Origin: Nitratireductor kimnyeongensis
GTDB taxonomy: Bacteria > Pseudomonadota > Alphaproteobacteria > Rhizobiales > Rhizobiaceae
Assembly (NCBI RefSeq): GCF_019891395.1
Contig: NZ_CP078143.1
Span: forward strand, 1,712,001-1,776,000
Length of the DNA: 64,000 nucleotides
Reading direction: 5' to 3'
Made by a program: the position numbers and the translations under genes
Notes under the pieces: generated by a model
Told to the model about the DNA's origin: nothing
Database searches by the model: none
What the model saw: only the letters and a program-made list of their open reading frames with translations
Shown here: positions 1-9,517 of the stretch, piece after piece
Position numbering within the stretch: position 1 is the first letter of the stretch
Layout: each line of letters starts with the position of its first letter

Positions 1-1531
1 GATAGGATAAGAGTTCGTATGCTGAGCGCCGAACCCCGTCCTTGTTGAGATTAATGCCGTGGTGTGCTGCCTCGTTGGGACTGAGATCCAAACCCTGCAG
101 AAGCGAGCGGGCTTTGGACAACGCTCCCTCCAACTCGCCGAATCTCTTGCTGCGTTCGGTTGAAGCAACTCCAAGCCGCAGCGCCAAGGGAGTCAAGCGT
201 AGATCCGCATTGTCCGCGCGCAGTGAAAGCCGGAATTCAGCTCGTGATGTGAACATACGATAGGGTTCACTCACCCCGCGGGTGACAAGATCATCGATCA
301 GCACCCCAATATAGGCATCCGCTCGACCGAGCGTGATCATCTCCGCACCCGAAGCACACCGGGCCGCGTTCAGACCTGCAAGAATACCTTGCGCTGCCGC
401 CTCCTCATAACCCGTCGTTCCGTTGATCTGGCCAGCGAGGAAAAGCCCGTGAACCCTTCTCGTCTGAAGTGTTGGCTCGAGATCGCGGGGATCTACGTGG
501 TCGTACTCGATCGCGTAGCCCGGTTGCAGCACGACTGCTTTCTCGAGACCCGGAATGGTCTTCAATAGAGCAAGCTGTGCATCCTCGGGCAAGGACGTGG
601 AGATTCCGTTCGGATAAACCGTATGATCATCAAGCCCCTCAGGTTCAAGGAAGATCTGGTGCCCTTCCCGGTCTCCGAACTTGACGATCTTGTCTTCAAT
701 CGAAGGGCAGTAGCGTGGACCTATTCCGTCAATTGCACCTGAATACATTGCCGAACGGTGGAGATGCGCGCGAATCACCGCGTGAGTTTCGTTGGTCGTT
801 CGCGTGATGCCACATTCGATTTGCGGGTTTTTGATTCGATCTGTCAGCAGGGAGAACGGCGTGGGGTCCTCATCAGCAGGCTGCATATCGAGCGAAGCCC
901 AGTCGATTGTCCGCCCATCAAGTCGCGGTGGTGTTCCCGTTTTGAGGCGGCCCAGTCGAAAGCCTGCTGTTTCCATGGACACGGAGAGACGTTCTGCAGC
1001 CTGCTCATTCATTCGCCCGGCAGGGAAGGTCTTATCTCCGATATGGATGAGCCCGCGCAAGAAAGTTCCTGTCGTGAGAACCACGGCGCCACAGGTGAAT
1101 TGGCGTTCGCCGGACACGACAAGCCCGGTAATCTTGCCCGCGATGATCTTGAGTTCCAGAGCTTCTCCCTCGATCACTTCGAGATTGGGAGTTTCCTTGA
1201 TCGCCGCTTGAACTGCATTGCGATAGAGCTTTCGGTCGGCTTGCGTGCGCGGTCCCCGTACGGCTGGACCCTTCCGTCGGTTAAGCAACCGAAATTGGAT
1301 TCCCGCCTCATCGGCAGCCCGGCCCATGATCCCGTCCAATGCGTCTACTTCCCGAACAAGATGTCCTTTGCCAAGACCGCCGATAGCGGGGTTGCAGGAC
1401 ATCGCTCCTATAGTGTCAGAACGCAGCGTCAGCAGAGCAGTTTTCGCGCCGGATCGGGCCGCCGCGGAAGCCGCTTCGGTCCCGGCGTGTCCACCTCCGA
1501 TAACAATCACATCAAATCTGTTGTTCATCAT
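1..1531 (-). CDS. mnmG: MnmG (GidA), tRNA uridine-5-carboxymethylaminomethyl modification FAD enzyme (3' part outside window)
   Basis: FAD-dependent partner of MnmE. Together they install the cmnm5 group on U34 of tRNAs that read split-box codons. On the reverse strand the product starts with two in-frame ATGs (1531 and 1528), [17 protein letters not shown], followed by the [10 protein letters not shown] dinucleotide-binding loop. Family blocks such as [23 protein letters not shown] and [11 protein letters not shown] follow. About 510 codons are visible of an expected ~620, so the C-terminal MnmE/tRNA-binding part lies left of base 1. It runs in the same direction as mnmE, which is upstream across a 257-bp gap holding parS-like sites. 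Both start codons are plausible. Identification is by sequence recognition and by the mnmE neighbour. Confidence 0.96.
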   Translation of the reverse strand, partial: MMNNRFDVIVIGGGHAGTEAASAAARSGAKTALLTLRSDTIGAMSCNPAIGGLGKGHLVREVDALDGIMGRAADEAGIQFRLLNRRKGPAVRGPRTQADRKLYRNAVQAAIKETPNLEVIEGEALELKIIAGKITGLVVSGERQFTCGAVVLTTGTFLRGLIHIGDKTFPAGRMNEQAAERLSVSMETAGFRLGRLKTGTPPRLDGRTIDWASLDMQPADEDPTPFSLLTDRIKNPQIECGITRTTNETHAVIRAHLHRSAMYSGAIDGIGPRYCPSIEDKIVKFGDREGHQIFLEPEGLDDHTVYPNGISTSLPEDAQLALLKTIPGLEKAVVLQPGYAIEYDHVDPRDLEPTLQTRRVHGLFLAGQINGTTGYEEAAAQGILAGLNAARCASGAEMITLGRADAYIGVLIDDLVTRGVSEPYRMFTSRAEFRLSLRADNADLRLTPLALRLGVASTERSKRFGELEGALSKARSLLQGLDLSPNEAAHHGINLNKDGVRRSAYELLSY

Positions 1532-1655
1532 TGTCCGTTTCCAACGGGAGTGCGGGATCTGTCAACAGCCAGGCAAGGCCCGTCAATCTCGTGAATGAAG
1601 CGGGGCAGACATGTCTCTTTCTACGGAAGCAGTCAAGCCATTTGCGTTATGCTTC

Positions 1656-1671
1656 CGTTTCACGTGAAACA
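1656..1671. other. parS: parS centromere site, near-perfect 16-bp palindrome
   Basis: CGTTTCACGTGAAACA matches the bacterial parS consensus TGTTTCACGTGAAACA at 15 of 16 positions, and its inner 14 bp are a perfect palindrome. It lies in the mnmG-mnmE gap, about 6.6 kb from the predicted oriC. parS is the ParB loading site of the ParABS chromosome-segregation system. In alphaproteobacteria parA/parB usually sit close to mnmG, here presumably beyond the left edge. Confidence 0.85.
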
Positions 1672-1701
1672 TTGTTGCGTATAGTTCATTTGCTTCGGCG
1701 T

Positions 1702-1791
1702 TGTTTCACGTGAGTCACGAGCCTGGTTAGGAGACATTGTTTCACGTGAGTCATCCATCTGCTCATTTTGCCGCGTGTTTCACGTGAGTCA
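1702..1791 (+). repeat. Three identical parS-variant sites in tandem orientation
   Basis: The 16-mer TGTTTCACGTGAGTCA occurs exactly three times, at 1702-1717, 1738-1753 and 1776-1791, all in the same orientation. Start-to-start spacings are 36 and 38 bp, and the first lies 46 bp from the near-perfect parS. Each keeps one perfect parS half-site; the other half has GT where the consensus has AA (14/16 match). The last copy overlaps the mnmE stop codon (1789-1791). Whether ParB binds them is not known. Confidence 0.75.
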
Positions 1792-3102
1792 TTTGCCGAT
1801 GCAGAACTGGGAAAATATCGTGTCGAGAAGATCTTCTACGTCAATTGTGCCGGTAATTCGTCCGAGAGAATCGGCAGCCAGTCTCAACTCCTCAGCACGA
1901 AGCTCAAGCGGTGAATCGACCGCCGCCACTGCGCTTTCCACGTGGTTCGCTGCTTGGAGAAGGAGTTGCACGTGCCGCTCGCGGAACGGAAGGGTTTCTG
2001 TAGCCCCTACTGTGGCAGCCGTTGCAAGAGAGTGCACCTTTTGCAAAAGGCTGTCGATTCCCTCCCCGGTGCGGGCGGAGATCGCGAAATCATATCGTCC
2101 ATCGTCGGGCGAACTACCGGCAAGATCCAGCTTGTTCCCTACCTTTAACGAACGAGTCTCGTAGGGTATGTCAACGGGAACAGGGTCACTGCAGTCTTCC
2201 ATCAGCAATAGGAGATCGGCCTCGCGGGCACGGCTTATCGCACGATCGATCCCCAACGCTTCCACCTTGCCGGGGTTCTCCCGTATGCCGGCCGTGTCGG
2301 TCACGATCACTTTGATGCCGTTAATATCCAGATTGGCCTCAAGAACGTCACGAGTTGTACCCGGTTCGTCGGTCACAATGGCGATCTCGCGTCGCGCAAG
2401 GGTATTGAGCAGGCTCGACTTTCCGGCATTGGGCGCGCCGAGTATTACCACACGAAATCCCTCTCTGATGATTTCCGCGGTTCGGTAACCCGCTGCATGT
2501 CGTTTGAGCGAATCGCGCAAGCCTTCCACTTCTTGCCATACCTGCTCGGCTACAGATCCAGGCACATCTTCCTCGTCAGAAAAATCCAGCTCCGCCTCAA
2601 TCATGGCCCGCGTTTGAATGAGGGTTCTACGCCATTGGCCATAGAGGTCTTTATGACGGCTTTCCGAGTTGGACAGGGCAAAACGACGCTGTGTTTCCGT
2701 TTCCGCAGAGATAAGGTCCGAAAGTGCTTCTGCCTCGGTCAGATTGAACTTGCCGTTCAGGAATGCCCGCCGCGTGAACTCACCAGCTTCCGCCAGTCGA
2801 AAGTTCTTTCGATGCGAAAGCGTCTCTAGTATAGCGCCAACGACAGCACGACCGCCGTGAAGATGAAGTTCGCCGCAATCCTCACCGGTGAAACTGTGGG
2901 GACCCGGAAAAAAGAGGATTAGCGATTTGTCCAGAATCACCCCATCGCCGTCTCTCAGTGTCTTCAAAGTCGCGTGACGCGGCGCAGGTAGGTCACCTGC
3001 CAAATCCTCCAACGCCGAGGCAGTTCCCGGACCCGACATCCGCACAACAGCGACGCCGGATGGCAATCCACCGCTGGAGAGGGCGAAGATGGTTTCTCTC
3101 AT
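1789..3102 (-). CDS. mnmE: MnmE (TrmE), tRNA modification GTPase
   Basis: GTPase that works with MnmG in wobble-uridine modification. The 437-aa product has the N-terminal folate-binding/dimerisation domain (about 1-115), a helical region, and a G domain with P-loop GAPNAGKSS at 222-230, a G3 DTAG motif and an NKLD G4 motif. It ends in the diagnostic C-terminal CIGK, whose Cys is the conserved family residue. It reads toward mnmG and is divergent from the thioredoxin-domain gene at 3194. The stop codon is embedded in a parS-like repeat, so ParB occupancy could affect transcript ends; that is inference. Confidence 0.97.
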   Translation of the reverse strand: MRETIFALSSGGLPSGVAVVRMSGPGTASALEDLAGDLPAPRHATLKTLRDGDGVILDKSLILFFPGPHSFTGEDCGELHLHGGRAVVGAILETLSHRKNFRLAEAGEFTRRAFLNGKFNLTEAEALSDLISAETETQRRFALSNSESRHKDLYGQWRRTLIQTRAMIEAELDFSDEEDVPGSVAEQVWQEVEGLRDSLKRHAAGYRTAEIIREGFRVVILGAPNAGKSSLLNTLARREIAIVTDEPGTTRDVLEANLDINGIKVIVTDTAGIRENPGKVEALGIDRAISRAREADLLLLMEDCSDPVPVDIPYETRSLKVGNKLDLAGSSPDDGRYDFAISARTGEGIDSLLQKVHSLATAATVGATETLPFRERHVQLLLQAANHVESAVAAVDSPLELRAEELRLAADSLGRITGTIDVEDLLDTIFSQFCIGK

Positions 3103-3193
3103 GATGTTTGCTCTCGCATGGAAAGCGCCCTACCGTGGCGCGAAAATCAGGGTTAGGTATTTTCCATAACCGTTCGATGTGCAAGGAGCCGCT

Positions 3194-5209
3194 ATGCCGC
3201 TGCCCGCAAAAAACCTTCTGGGTAACGAGACAAGTCCCTATCTCCTTCAGCATCAGGATAATCCGGTGCACTGGAGGCCTTGGTCATCAGACGCGCTACG
3301 GGAGGCACGCGAATTTGGAAAGCCTATTCTGCTTTCCGTCGGTTATGCAGCGTGCCACTGGTGCCATGTCATGGCGCATGAGTCGTTTGACAATCCTCAA
3401 ATAGCTGACGCGATGAACCGCTATTTCGTCAACATCAAGGTGGATCGGGAAGAGCGCCCGGAGATCGACCAGATATACATGGCGTCCCTGTCGGCAATCG
3501 GTGAGCAGGGAGGTTGGCCACTGACCATGTTTCTAGACTCTGAGGCCCAACCGTTCTGGGGCGGTACCTATTTCCCTCCCAAGCAGGCATATGGGCGGCC
3601 GGGCTTTCTGCAGGTTCTGGAAGCTGTCAATGAAGCCTGGCAGAACAAGCGCCACGAACTCTTGAAAAGTGCTGGTGCACTGAGCGCGCACGTGAAGATG
3701 CAGCTTTCCGCGAATCCAGGGGAAGCTCCTTCGCCGCTCTCGGCGCTACAGTCTCTCGCTACCAATATCCATGCAATGATCGATCGGGATCTCGGTGGTC
3801 TTCGTGGAGCACCCAAGTTCCCAAATGCTCCCTTTATGCGCGTACTCTGGTTGAGCGGCGATAGTGATCACAAGTCAGCAGTCATCGACAGCCTCTCCGC
3901 CATGCTTTCTGGTGGTATTTACGATCACGTTGGAGGCGGACTCGCGCGCTACTCAACCGATGACAAATGGCTTATTCCCCATTTCGAGAAGATGCTTTAT
4001 GACAATGCTCAACTCTTGCGTCTCTTGTGTTGGGTCTACACCGACACGCAGAACGAATTGTTCCGTATACGAATCGAAGAGACCGTTGCTTGGCTTCTGC
4101 GTGAAATGAGGGTGGAGGGCGGCGCTTTCGCGTCCAGCCTCGATGCCGATACCGAAGGTGTCGAAGGAAAAACCTATCTATGGACCGAGGCACAGATCAG
4201 GGACGCATTGGGAACTCAGGCAGACTCCTTCTTCCAGACATTTTCCTTATCCAAACCTGATCAATGGGAGGGCGACCCGATCCTTCATCGGCGGTCTCAC
4301 CCCAGCTATCTTGGCGAAGAACGAGAAGCTTTGTTGCGTAGCATGCTGGACGAACTCCTCGCCACTCGGCTGGCCCGTGCGCAGCCAGGCCGGGATGACA
4401 AGGTTCTTTTGGATTGGAACGGCCTAGCGATTAGCGCACTCGCGGACGCGGCCCGCCTCCTTGATCGCCCGGATTGGCTAAGAGCCGCGCGCGATGCTTT
4501 TCGTTTCGCTTGCGAATCGATGAAGGATGGGCGTCTTCCCCATAGCATCCGGGAAACCAGAAGCGTGTTCCCTGGGCTTTCAAGCGACTATGCTTGCATG
4601 ATTTCGGCCGCTGCATCGCTCTTTCAGTCGACTTCAGATCAAACATTTCTGGATCAGGCGCAGGAATGGGCAGACCAATTGCGCACCTGGTATTTGGATG
4701 AGAGCGGCACTGGACACTACCTCACCGCCAGCGATGCGAAGGATGTCCCCATTCGGATACGCGGAGACATCGATGAAGCCATTCCATCTGCCACAAGCCA
4801 AGTCATCGATGCATTGCTGGCACTTTCCGTGCTTTCCCCCGAACCGACCAACAGCCATCTTTCAGACCTCGTGCAATCCGCATTGGGTCGCACGACCAAT
4901 CAAGCCTATGGCCAGGCAGGTATTATCTATGCTTCGGCGCTCGCAGCTGCTCACAAACTGCTGATCATGGTCGAACCTGGCAGACAGGATGTCTTCGTTC
5001 CGGTAGCGAATCGAAACCTTGATCCATCCCGCTTCGACATTGTCGTGGGGGAAAAACGTACCCGTAAGCTGCCAGACGGTATGAGTATCAACCCAAATGA
5101 ACGGGCCGCCTATCTCTGTATGGGACAGACCTGCCTTCCGGCCATCTACACGCCAGAGGAGCTCGAAGCTGCCCTGCGCCGAACGCAACCCGTGGGACCG
5201 GCATGGTAA
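3194..5209 (+). CDS. YyaL/SSP411-type thioredoxin-domain protein (DUF255), glycosidase-like C-terminal part
   Basis: Cytosolic protein of the conserved YyaL family (mammalian SPATA20-like), biochemical role unproven. From ATG 3194 it is 671 aa. An N-terminal thioredoxin-fold domain carries CHWC at about 54-57 inside the family block GYAACHWCHVMAHESF, and a long alpha/alpha-barrel region follows with repeated motifs such as HFEKMLYDNAQL. ATG 3194 is preferred over an in-frame GTG at 3179 because AAGGAG (3183-3188) sits 5 bp ahead of it. It is the only plus-strand gene left of the predicted origin. Downstream is the rho terminator. Confidence 0.9.
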   Translation: MPLPAKNLLGNETSPYLLQHQDNPVHWRPWSSDALREAREFGKPILLSVGYAACHWCHVMAHESFDNPQIADAMNRYFVNIKVDREERPEIDQIYMASLSAIGEQGGWPLTMFLDSEAQPFWGGTYFPPKQAYGRPGFLQVLEAVNEAWQNKRHELLKSAGALSAHVKMQLSANPGEAPSPLSALQSLATNIHAMIDRDLGGLRGAPKFPNAPFMRVLWLSGDSDHKSAVIDSLSAMLSGGIYDHVGGGLARYSTDDKWLIPHFEKMLYDNAQLLRLLCWVYTDTQNELFRIRIEETVAWLLREMRVEGGAFASSLDADTEGVEGKTYLWTEAQIRDALGTQADSFFQTFSLSKPDQWEGDPILHRRSHPSYLGEEREALLRSMLDELLATRLARAQPGRDDKVLLDWNGLAISALADAARLLDRPDWLRAARDAFRFACESMKDGRLPHSIRETRSVFPGLSSDYACMISAAASLFQSTSDQTFLDQAQEWADQLRTWYLDESGTGHYLTASDAKDVPIRIRGDIDEAIPSATSQVIDALLALSVLSPEPTNSHLSDLVQSALGRTTNQAYGQAGIIYASALAAAHKLLIMVEPGRQDVFVPVANRNLDPSRFDIVVGEKRTRKLPDGMSINPNERAAYLCMGQTCLPAIYTPEELEAALRRTQPVGPAW

Positions 5210-5221
5210 ACAAACAGTAAA

Positions 5222-5241
5222 GGCGGCACCTTAGTGCCGCC
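5222..5241 (-). terminator. Intrinsic terminator of rho, possibly shared with the convergent gene
   Basis: GGCGGCAC-CTTA-GTGCCGCC is a perfect 8-bp stem with a 4-nt loop between the convergent yyaL-like gene and rho. Read on the minus strand it is followed by TTTACTGTTTG, a U-rich tail, so it most likely ends the rho transcript. Confidence 0.75.
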
Positions 5242-5269
5242 CCAACTTGATCAGGAATGCCCGAAACGA

Positions 5270-6535
5270 TCAGGTGTTCATCGAATCGAAGAATTCCGAG
5301 TTTGTTTTTGTCTGTTTCAACTTGTCGTTCAGGAACTCGATGGCGTCTGTCGTACCCATCGGAGCCAGAATGCGGCGCAGAACGAAAATCTTCTGCAGAT
5401 CCTGACGAGGGATAAGCAGATCTTCCTTACGGGTGCCAGACTTGAGAATATCAATAGCCGGGAAGATGCGCTTGTCAGCAACCTTGCGGTCAAGCACGAT
5501 TTCCGAATTGCCCGTTCCCTTGAACTCTTCGAAGATCACCTCGTCCATACGGCTACCCGTATCGATCAGCGCGGTCGCGATGATCGTCAGCGAACCGCCC
5601 TCTTCGATGTTGCGCGCTGCACCGAAGAACCGCTTCGGACGCTGTAGCGCGTTGGCATCGACACCACCCGTCAGAACCTTGCCGGAAGATGGCACAACCG
5701 TGTTGTAGGCGCGGCCAAGGCGCGTGATCGAATCGAGCAGAATGACCACGTCGCGACCATGCTCCACAAGACGCTTTGCCTTCTCGATCACCATCTCGGC
5801 AACCTGAACGTGGCGGGAGGCCGGCTCATCGAAGGTGGAGGAAATCACCTCGCCATTCACCGAGCGCTGCATGTCGGTCACTTCTTCCGGACGCTCGTCG
5901 ATCAGAAGCACGATCAGGAAGCATTCCGGGTGATTCGACGTGATCGAGTGGGCGATGTTCTGCAGAAGAACCGTCTTACCCGTACGCGGCGGCGCGACGA
6001 TCAGGCCACGCTGGCCCTTGCCGAGCGGCGCCACGAGGTCGATCACGCGCGCCGACAGGTCTTTCTTCGTCGGATCCTCGATCTCCATGTTCAGCCGCTC
6101 ATCGGGATAGAGCGGGGTCAGGTTGTCGAAATGGATCTTGTGGCGGATCTTCTCCGGATCCTCGAAATTGATCGTGTTGACCTTGAGAAGGGCGAAGTAG
6201 CGCTCGCCTTCCTTGGGGCTGCGGATCGGCCCCTCCACCGTATCGCCGGTTTTCAGCGAGAATCGGCGGATCTGCGACGGGGAGATGTAGATATCGTCGG
6301 GACCGGGTAGGTAGTTGGCTGTTGCCGAGCGGAGAAAGCCGAAGCCATCCTGCAGCACTTCGACGACACCCTCACCGATAATCTCGATATCCTGGGTGGA
6401 GAGCTTCTTTAAGATCGCGAACATCAGCTCCTGCTTGCGCATGATGCTGGCGTTTTCGACCTCAAGCGATTCGGCGAACGCAATGAGATCGGTGGGCGAT
6501 TTGCTTTTCAGCTCTTGGAGTTTCATTTCCTGCAT
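5270..6535 (-). CDS. rho: Transcription termination factor Rho
   Basis: Hexameric RNA-dependent ATPase/helicase that terminates transcription. The chosen ATG at 6535 ([17 protein letters not shown]) gives 421 aa, matching the family length. An upstream in-frame extension to 6676 lacks Rho-like sequence and is rejected. An N-terminal Rho_N helix bundle is followed by a cold-shock-like RNA-binding domain (GFGFLRS at about 65-71). The ATPase domain has Walker A APPRTGKT at about 181-188. It lies downstream of hemE-hemJ on the same strand after a 189-bp gap, so it probably has its own promoter. Confidence 0.97.
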   Translation of the reverse strand: MQEMKLQELKSKSPTDLIAFAESLEVENASIMRKQELMFAILKKLSTQDIEIIGEGVVEVLQDGFGFLRSATANYLPGPDDIYISPSQIRRFSLKTGDTVEGPIRSPKEGERYFALLKVNTINFEDPEKIRHKIHFDNLTPLYPDERLNMEIEDPTKKDLSARVIDLVAPLGKGQRGLIVAPPRTGKTVLLQNIAHSITSNHPECFLIVLLIDERPEEVTDMQRSVNGEVISSTFDEPASRHVQVAEMVIEKAKRLVEHGRDVVILLDSITRLGRAYNTVVPSSGKVLTGGVDANALQRPKRFFGAARNIEEGGSLTIIATALIDTGSRMDEVIFEEFKGTGNSEIVLDRKVADKRIFPAIDILKSGTRKEDLLIPRQDLQKIFVLRRILAPMGTTDAIEFLNDKLKQTKTNSEFFDSMNT

Positions 6536-6724
6536 GTGCGGACTCTGGAAAGGCAACGGAAAAGGTGGAGGTAGGCGTATTTGATGCCGGCCGGCTTCAA
6601 TCGAAACGGAAGATATTCGTGGAACCGGACAAAAAGGAAGGAACCATCTCTTACAGCCGTCTATGTCAAAGGGCAAGACGGCTTGCCCGGTTTCATCTCA
6701 CGGGCGGTCTGTCAAACACCCGTA

Positions 6725-7255
6725 TCAGAAGGGTTTGACGATAACAAGGATAACGATGACGATCATCAGAACCGTCGGCACTTCGTTCATTATACGCCAA
6801 TGACGCGCCGGTCTGGTGTTCTGATCAGCGGCAAATCGGCGAACAGAGGCCGAGAAATACCCATGCACGCCGGACATGGCGACCACCAGTGCAATCTTGG
6901 CATGAAGCCATCCACCTGAGAAGCTGAAGCCATTCCATGCAAGCCACAGACCAAGAACCCAAGTCACCATCATGGCAGGATTGATAATCAGCCTGAGGAG
7001 CCGCTGCTCCATGACCTTGAAGGTCTCCGACTTCTCCGAACCAGGTTCGGCATCCGCGTGATAGACGAAGAGACGCGGCAGATAGAGCATTCCGGCCATC
7101 CAGGCGATCACCGCTATGACATGAATGGCCTTGGCCCAGAGATAGAACCCGGATGGATTGTGAAAAAACAGAAGTGCCGTTAACCCGATGAAAATCGCCA
7201 GCGCGACGAAGGCTCTGCCCGCGGCCTTTTTGCCACCAGTATCGCTTGCAGCCAT
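6725..7255 (-). CDS. hemJ: HemJ, protoporphyrinogen IX oxidase (UPF0093)
   Basis: Inner-membrane haem protein that oxidises protoporphyrinogen IX to protoporphyrin IX, the penultimate haem step, in bacteria lacking HemY/HemG. The 176-aa protein has four or five hydrophobic segments and the family block WAKAIHVIAVIAWMAGMLYLPRLFVYH, with the conserved His residues and LPRLFVYH. ATG 7255 overlaps the hemE stop (TGATG), indicating translational coupling; an in-frame GTG one codon upstream is less likely. The hemE-hemJ pairing fits the function. Confidence 0.93.
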   Translation of the reverse strand: MAASDTGGKKAAGRAFVALAIFIGLTALLFFHNPSGFYLWAKAIHVIAVIAWMAGMLYLPRLFVYHADAEPGSEKSETFKVMEQRLLRLIINPAMMVTWVLGLWLAWNGFSFSGGWLHAKIALVVAMSGVHGYFSASVRRFAADQNTRPARHWRIMNEVPTVLMIVIVILVIVKPF

Positions 7256-8280
7256 CACTGTGCCTCCCGGATCCGTTTCAGCATCGCTTCAACGTGTTCA
7301 ACCGGCGTCTTTGGTGTGATGCCGTGACCTAGATTGAAAATGAAAGGCCCATGGCGCAGCGCCTCGATAATCGCATCCACGCCTTCATGGAGCGCCTCTC
7401 CGCCTGCTATGAGCCTGAAGGGGTCCAGATTACCCTGAACCGCTCCCTCGGCCTGCAGACGGCGCGCTGTGCCCAAAGGAACCGTCCAGTCTAGCCCGAG
7501 TGCCGTCACGCCCGTCTCCCGGCGATAGCCCGCGTAAAGTGCGCCTGCACCCTTCGGGAAACCGATGATCGGGGTGTCGGGGTGTTTTTCCCGGATTTTC
7601 GCCACCATGCGCGCGACAGGTCTCACACACCACCGCTCGAAGGACAGTTCGTCGAGAACACCGGCCCAGGAATCGAAGATCTGGACCGCGTCCGCCCCGG
7701 CGTCTATCTGCCGGATGAGATACTCTGCAGAACAGTCTGCAAGGCAGTCTATCAGAGCGGAGAATGCCTCAGGCTGCTCCAGGGCAAACATGCGGGCCGG
7801 CGCCTGATCCGGTGTGCCATGCCCAGCGATCATGTAGGTCGCCACGGTCCAGGGCGCCCCGCAGAAACCGAGCAGCGTCGTTTCGTCTGGAAGCTCTCTT
7901 CGAAGCCGGCGCACCGTTTCGTAGACCGGCGCCAGATGATCGTGAAAACCCGATGTCTCCAGTTTTGCGATACCGCCAACGTCGATAGGCGTCAGCAGCG
8001 GACCTCTCCCTTCCTCGAAGCGCAGATCGCGACCAAGCGCGTGCGGCACGACGAGAATGTCGGAAAAGAGGATCGAGGCATCAAAGCCAAAGCGCCTGAT
8101 GGGCTGCAGTGTCACTTCCACCGCAAGATCGGGATTGTAGCAGAGATCCAGGAACCCACCGGCCTGTTTTCTCGTTTCCCGGTATTCTGGCAGATAGCGT
8201 CCTGCCTGGCGCATCATCCAGACGGGAGGGGGAAACACCGTTTCACCTCTAAGGACTTCAAGGGTTTTTCGCTGCCCCAT
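7255..8280 (-). CDS. hemE: HemE, uroporphyrinogen decarboxylase
   Basis: Cytosolic enzyme that decarboxylates the four acetate side chains of uroporphyrinogen III to give coproporphyrinogen III. The 341-aa product carries the UROD signature [15 protein letters not shown] at about 19-33 and [18 protein letters not shown] in the middle. It reads away from the predicted oriC. In Caulobacter and other alphaproteobacteria hemE is the gene flanking the origin, which supports the oriC call. Start ATG at 8280. Confidence 0.97.
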   Translation of the reverse strand: MGQRKTLEVLRGETVFPPPVWMMRQAGRYLPEYRETRKQAGGFLDLCYNPDLAVEVTLQPIRRFGFDASILFSDILVVPHALGRDLRFEEGRGPLLTPIDVGGIAKLETSGFHDHLAPVYETVRRLRRELPDETTLLGFCGAPWTVATYMIAGHGTPDQAPARMFALEQPEAFSALIDCLADCSAEYLIRQIDAGADAVQIFDSWAGVLDELSFERWCVRPVARMVAKIREKHPDTPIIGFPKGAGALYAGYRRETGVTALGLDWTVPLGTARRLQAEGAVQGNLDPFRLIAGGEALHEGVDAIIEALRHGPFIFNLGHGITPKTPVEHVEAMLKRIREAQ

Positions 8281-8661
8281 CAGGCTGCTCCACAGTCAGG
8301 ATTCAAAAGATAATTACGGATCTGAAGATTCTTCTGATTCTTAGACTCTGTTTGTAATGTGGATTCAAATCTGTCCACGGTTTTGCGTGCATTCTTCGGG
8401 GTCTTATTGCCGCGCCCTTGAGAAATCCACTTCTTCAGAAGAACGGGGATAACGCGGATTCAGCACGCAGATTCAAGCGGCTGACGGGATTTCATTGAAT
8501 CTCCACCGGTGGACAATGAAGGAAGCTTCGAGAATTGTCGATTGTTCTCCACATGGGGCAATCGCAATTCACACAGAGCACATCTGTGGATGAAGGGGTG
8601 GAGTTATCAAAGGGTGCGGCCTCGCCATTTTCTCGGGCCCGCGTTATCAACAGACATCCAC
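8281..8661. other. oriC: Predicted chromosomal replication origin (oriC) between hemE and ppsR/RP001
   Basis: Non-coding 381 bp between divergent hemE and the RP001/DUF299 gene, the conserved position of alphaproteobacterial origins. Nonamers resembling the DnaA box TTATCCACA: TGTGGATTC 8358-8366 (reverse, 7/9), CGGGGATAA 8444-8452 (reverse, 7/9), TGTGGATGA 8585-8593 (reverse, 8/9), TTATCAACA 8644-8652 (8/9) and ACATCCACA 8654-8662 (7/9, touching the ppsR start codon). TTATCAAAG at 8604 and a few 6/9 sites are weaker. The hemE-proximal part (8300-8370) is relatively AT-rich and could unwind. I see no CtrA-type TTAA-N7-TTAA site. The call rests on synteny plus motifs; no skew was computed. Confidence 0.8.
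8300..8501. repeat. Cluster of eight GANTC (CcrM-type) methylation sites in the predicted origin
   Basis: GANTC pentamers at 8300, 8327, 8336, 8344, 8362, 8457, 8470 and 8497 (six GATTC, one GACTC, one GAATC). Random expectation is about one per 256 bp. Several sit in a longer GATTCAA context (8300, 8362, 8470; inverted at 8495). CcrM, the alphaproteobacterial cell-cycle methyltransferase, modifies GANTC. Confidence 0.85.
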
Positions 8662-9513
8662 ATGGCGGGACAAAAATCCGTGCAACAGCCGCAGCGCTTC
8701 TTCCATCTTCACATGATTTCTGATGCGACCGGTGAGACTCTGCTCGCCGCAGGACGCGCCGCAGCCGCGCAATACAAGGATGCGCGGGCGATCGAACATA
8801 TTTATCCGCTGATTCGAAACGAGAAGCAGCTTGCCCGTGTTCTCGATGAGGTGGAGCGGGAGCCAGGCATTGTGCTTTACACTGTTGTGGACCAGAAACT
8901 TGCCCGCCAGGTGGATGAAAGCTGTGCTGCTCTCGGCCTGCCCTGTGTGTCAGTGCTGGAACCCGTTCTGATGGTCTTTCAGTCCTATCTCGGAACGCCG
9001 GCGGGAAGGCGCATGGGCGCTCAGCATGTGCTTGATGCGCAATATTTTCACCGCATCGAAGCACTGAATTTCACGATGGATCATGATGATGGACAGCTAC
9101 CCCTTGATGTGGAGGAAGCCGATGTCATTCTCGTGGGTATCTCTCGAACGTCCAAGACACCAACCAGTATCTATCTGGCAAACAGGGGCGTTAAGACCGC
9201 AAATGTGCCCATTGTTCTGGACATAAAGCTTCCGGAGCAGCTTTCCACTGCGAAACGGCCTCTGATCGTTGGTCTGGTCGCCTCTGCGGAGCGCATTTCT
9301 CAAATCCGTCAAAACCGGATTCTCGGATCGGTGGATGAGAACGCTTTCAACCCCTATACCGACCGGGTGACCATTTCCCGAGAGATTGCATATGCACGCC
9401 AGATCTGCGCACGCCATGGATGGCCGGTAATAGACGTGACCCGCCGCTCGATCGAGGAAACTGCAGCAGCCATTCTCGCATTGTATGCGAAGTCTAAGGA
9501 AAACCGAGGGTAA
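8662..9513 (+). CDS. ppsR: PpsR/RP001 family (DUF299) bifunctional kinase-pyrophosphorylase
   Basis: Member of the DUF299 family, which regulates pyruvate phosphate dikinase or PEP synthase by ADP-dependent phosphorylation and Pi-dependent dephosphorylation of a Thr. From ATG 8662 it is 283 aa. It has the N-terminal block [16 protein letters not shown] and the P-loop-like GISRTSKTP at about 159-167. An upstream in-frame extension to 8509 runs into the origin and shows no family similarity. It is the RP001 homologue that flanks origins in this class. maf follows 4 bp after the stop. Confidence 0.93.
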   Translation: MAGQKSVQQPQRFFHLHMISDATGETLLAAGRAAAAQYKDARAIEHIYPLIRNEKQLARVLDEVEREPGIVLYTVVDQKLARQVDESCAALGLPCVSVLEPVLMVFQSYLGTPAGRRMGAQHVLDAQYFHRIEALNFTMDHDDGQLPLDVEEADVILVGISRTSKTPTSIYLANRGVKTANVPIVLDIKLPEQLSTAKRPLIVGLVASAERISQIRQNRILGSVDENAFNPYTDRVTISREIAYARQICARHGWPVIDVTRRSIEETAAAILALYAKSKENRG

Positions 9514-9517
9514 CGAT

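Noticed and set aside
758..1594. 278-codon plus-strand frame
   Set aside because: It is antisense to mnmG throughout, lacks any domain pattern, and mnmG on the other strand is unmistakable.
1934..1950. CACGTG core within mnmE (TTTCCACGTGGTTC) as a further parS
   Set aside because: Outside the core hexamer it matches the parS consensus poorly, unlike the sites at 1656-1791 and 21785.
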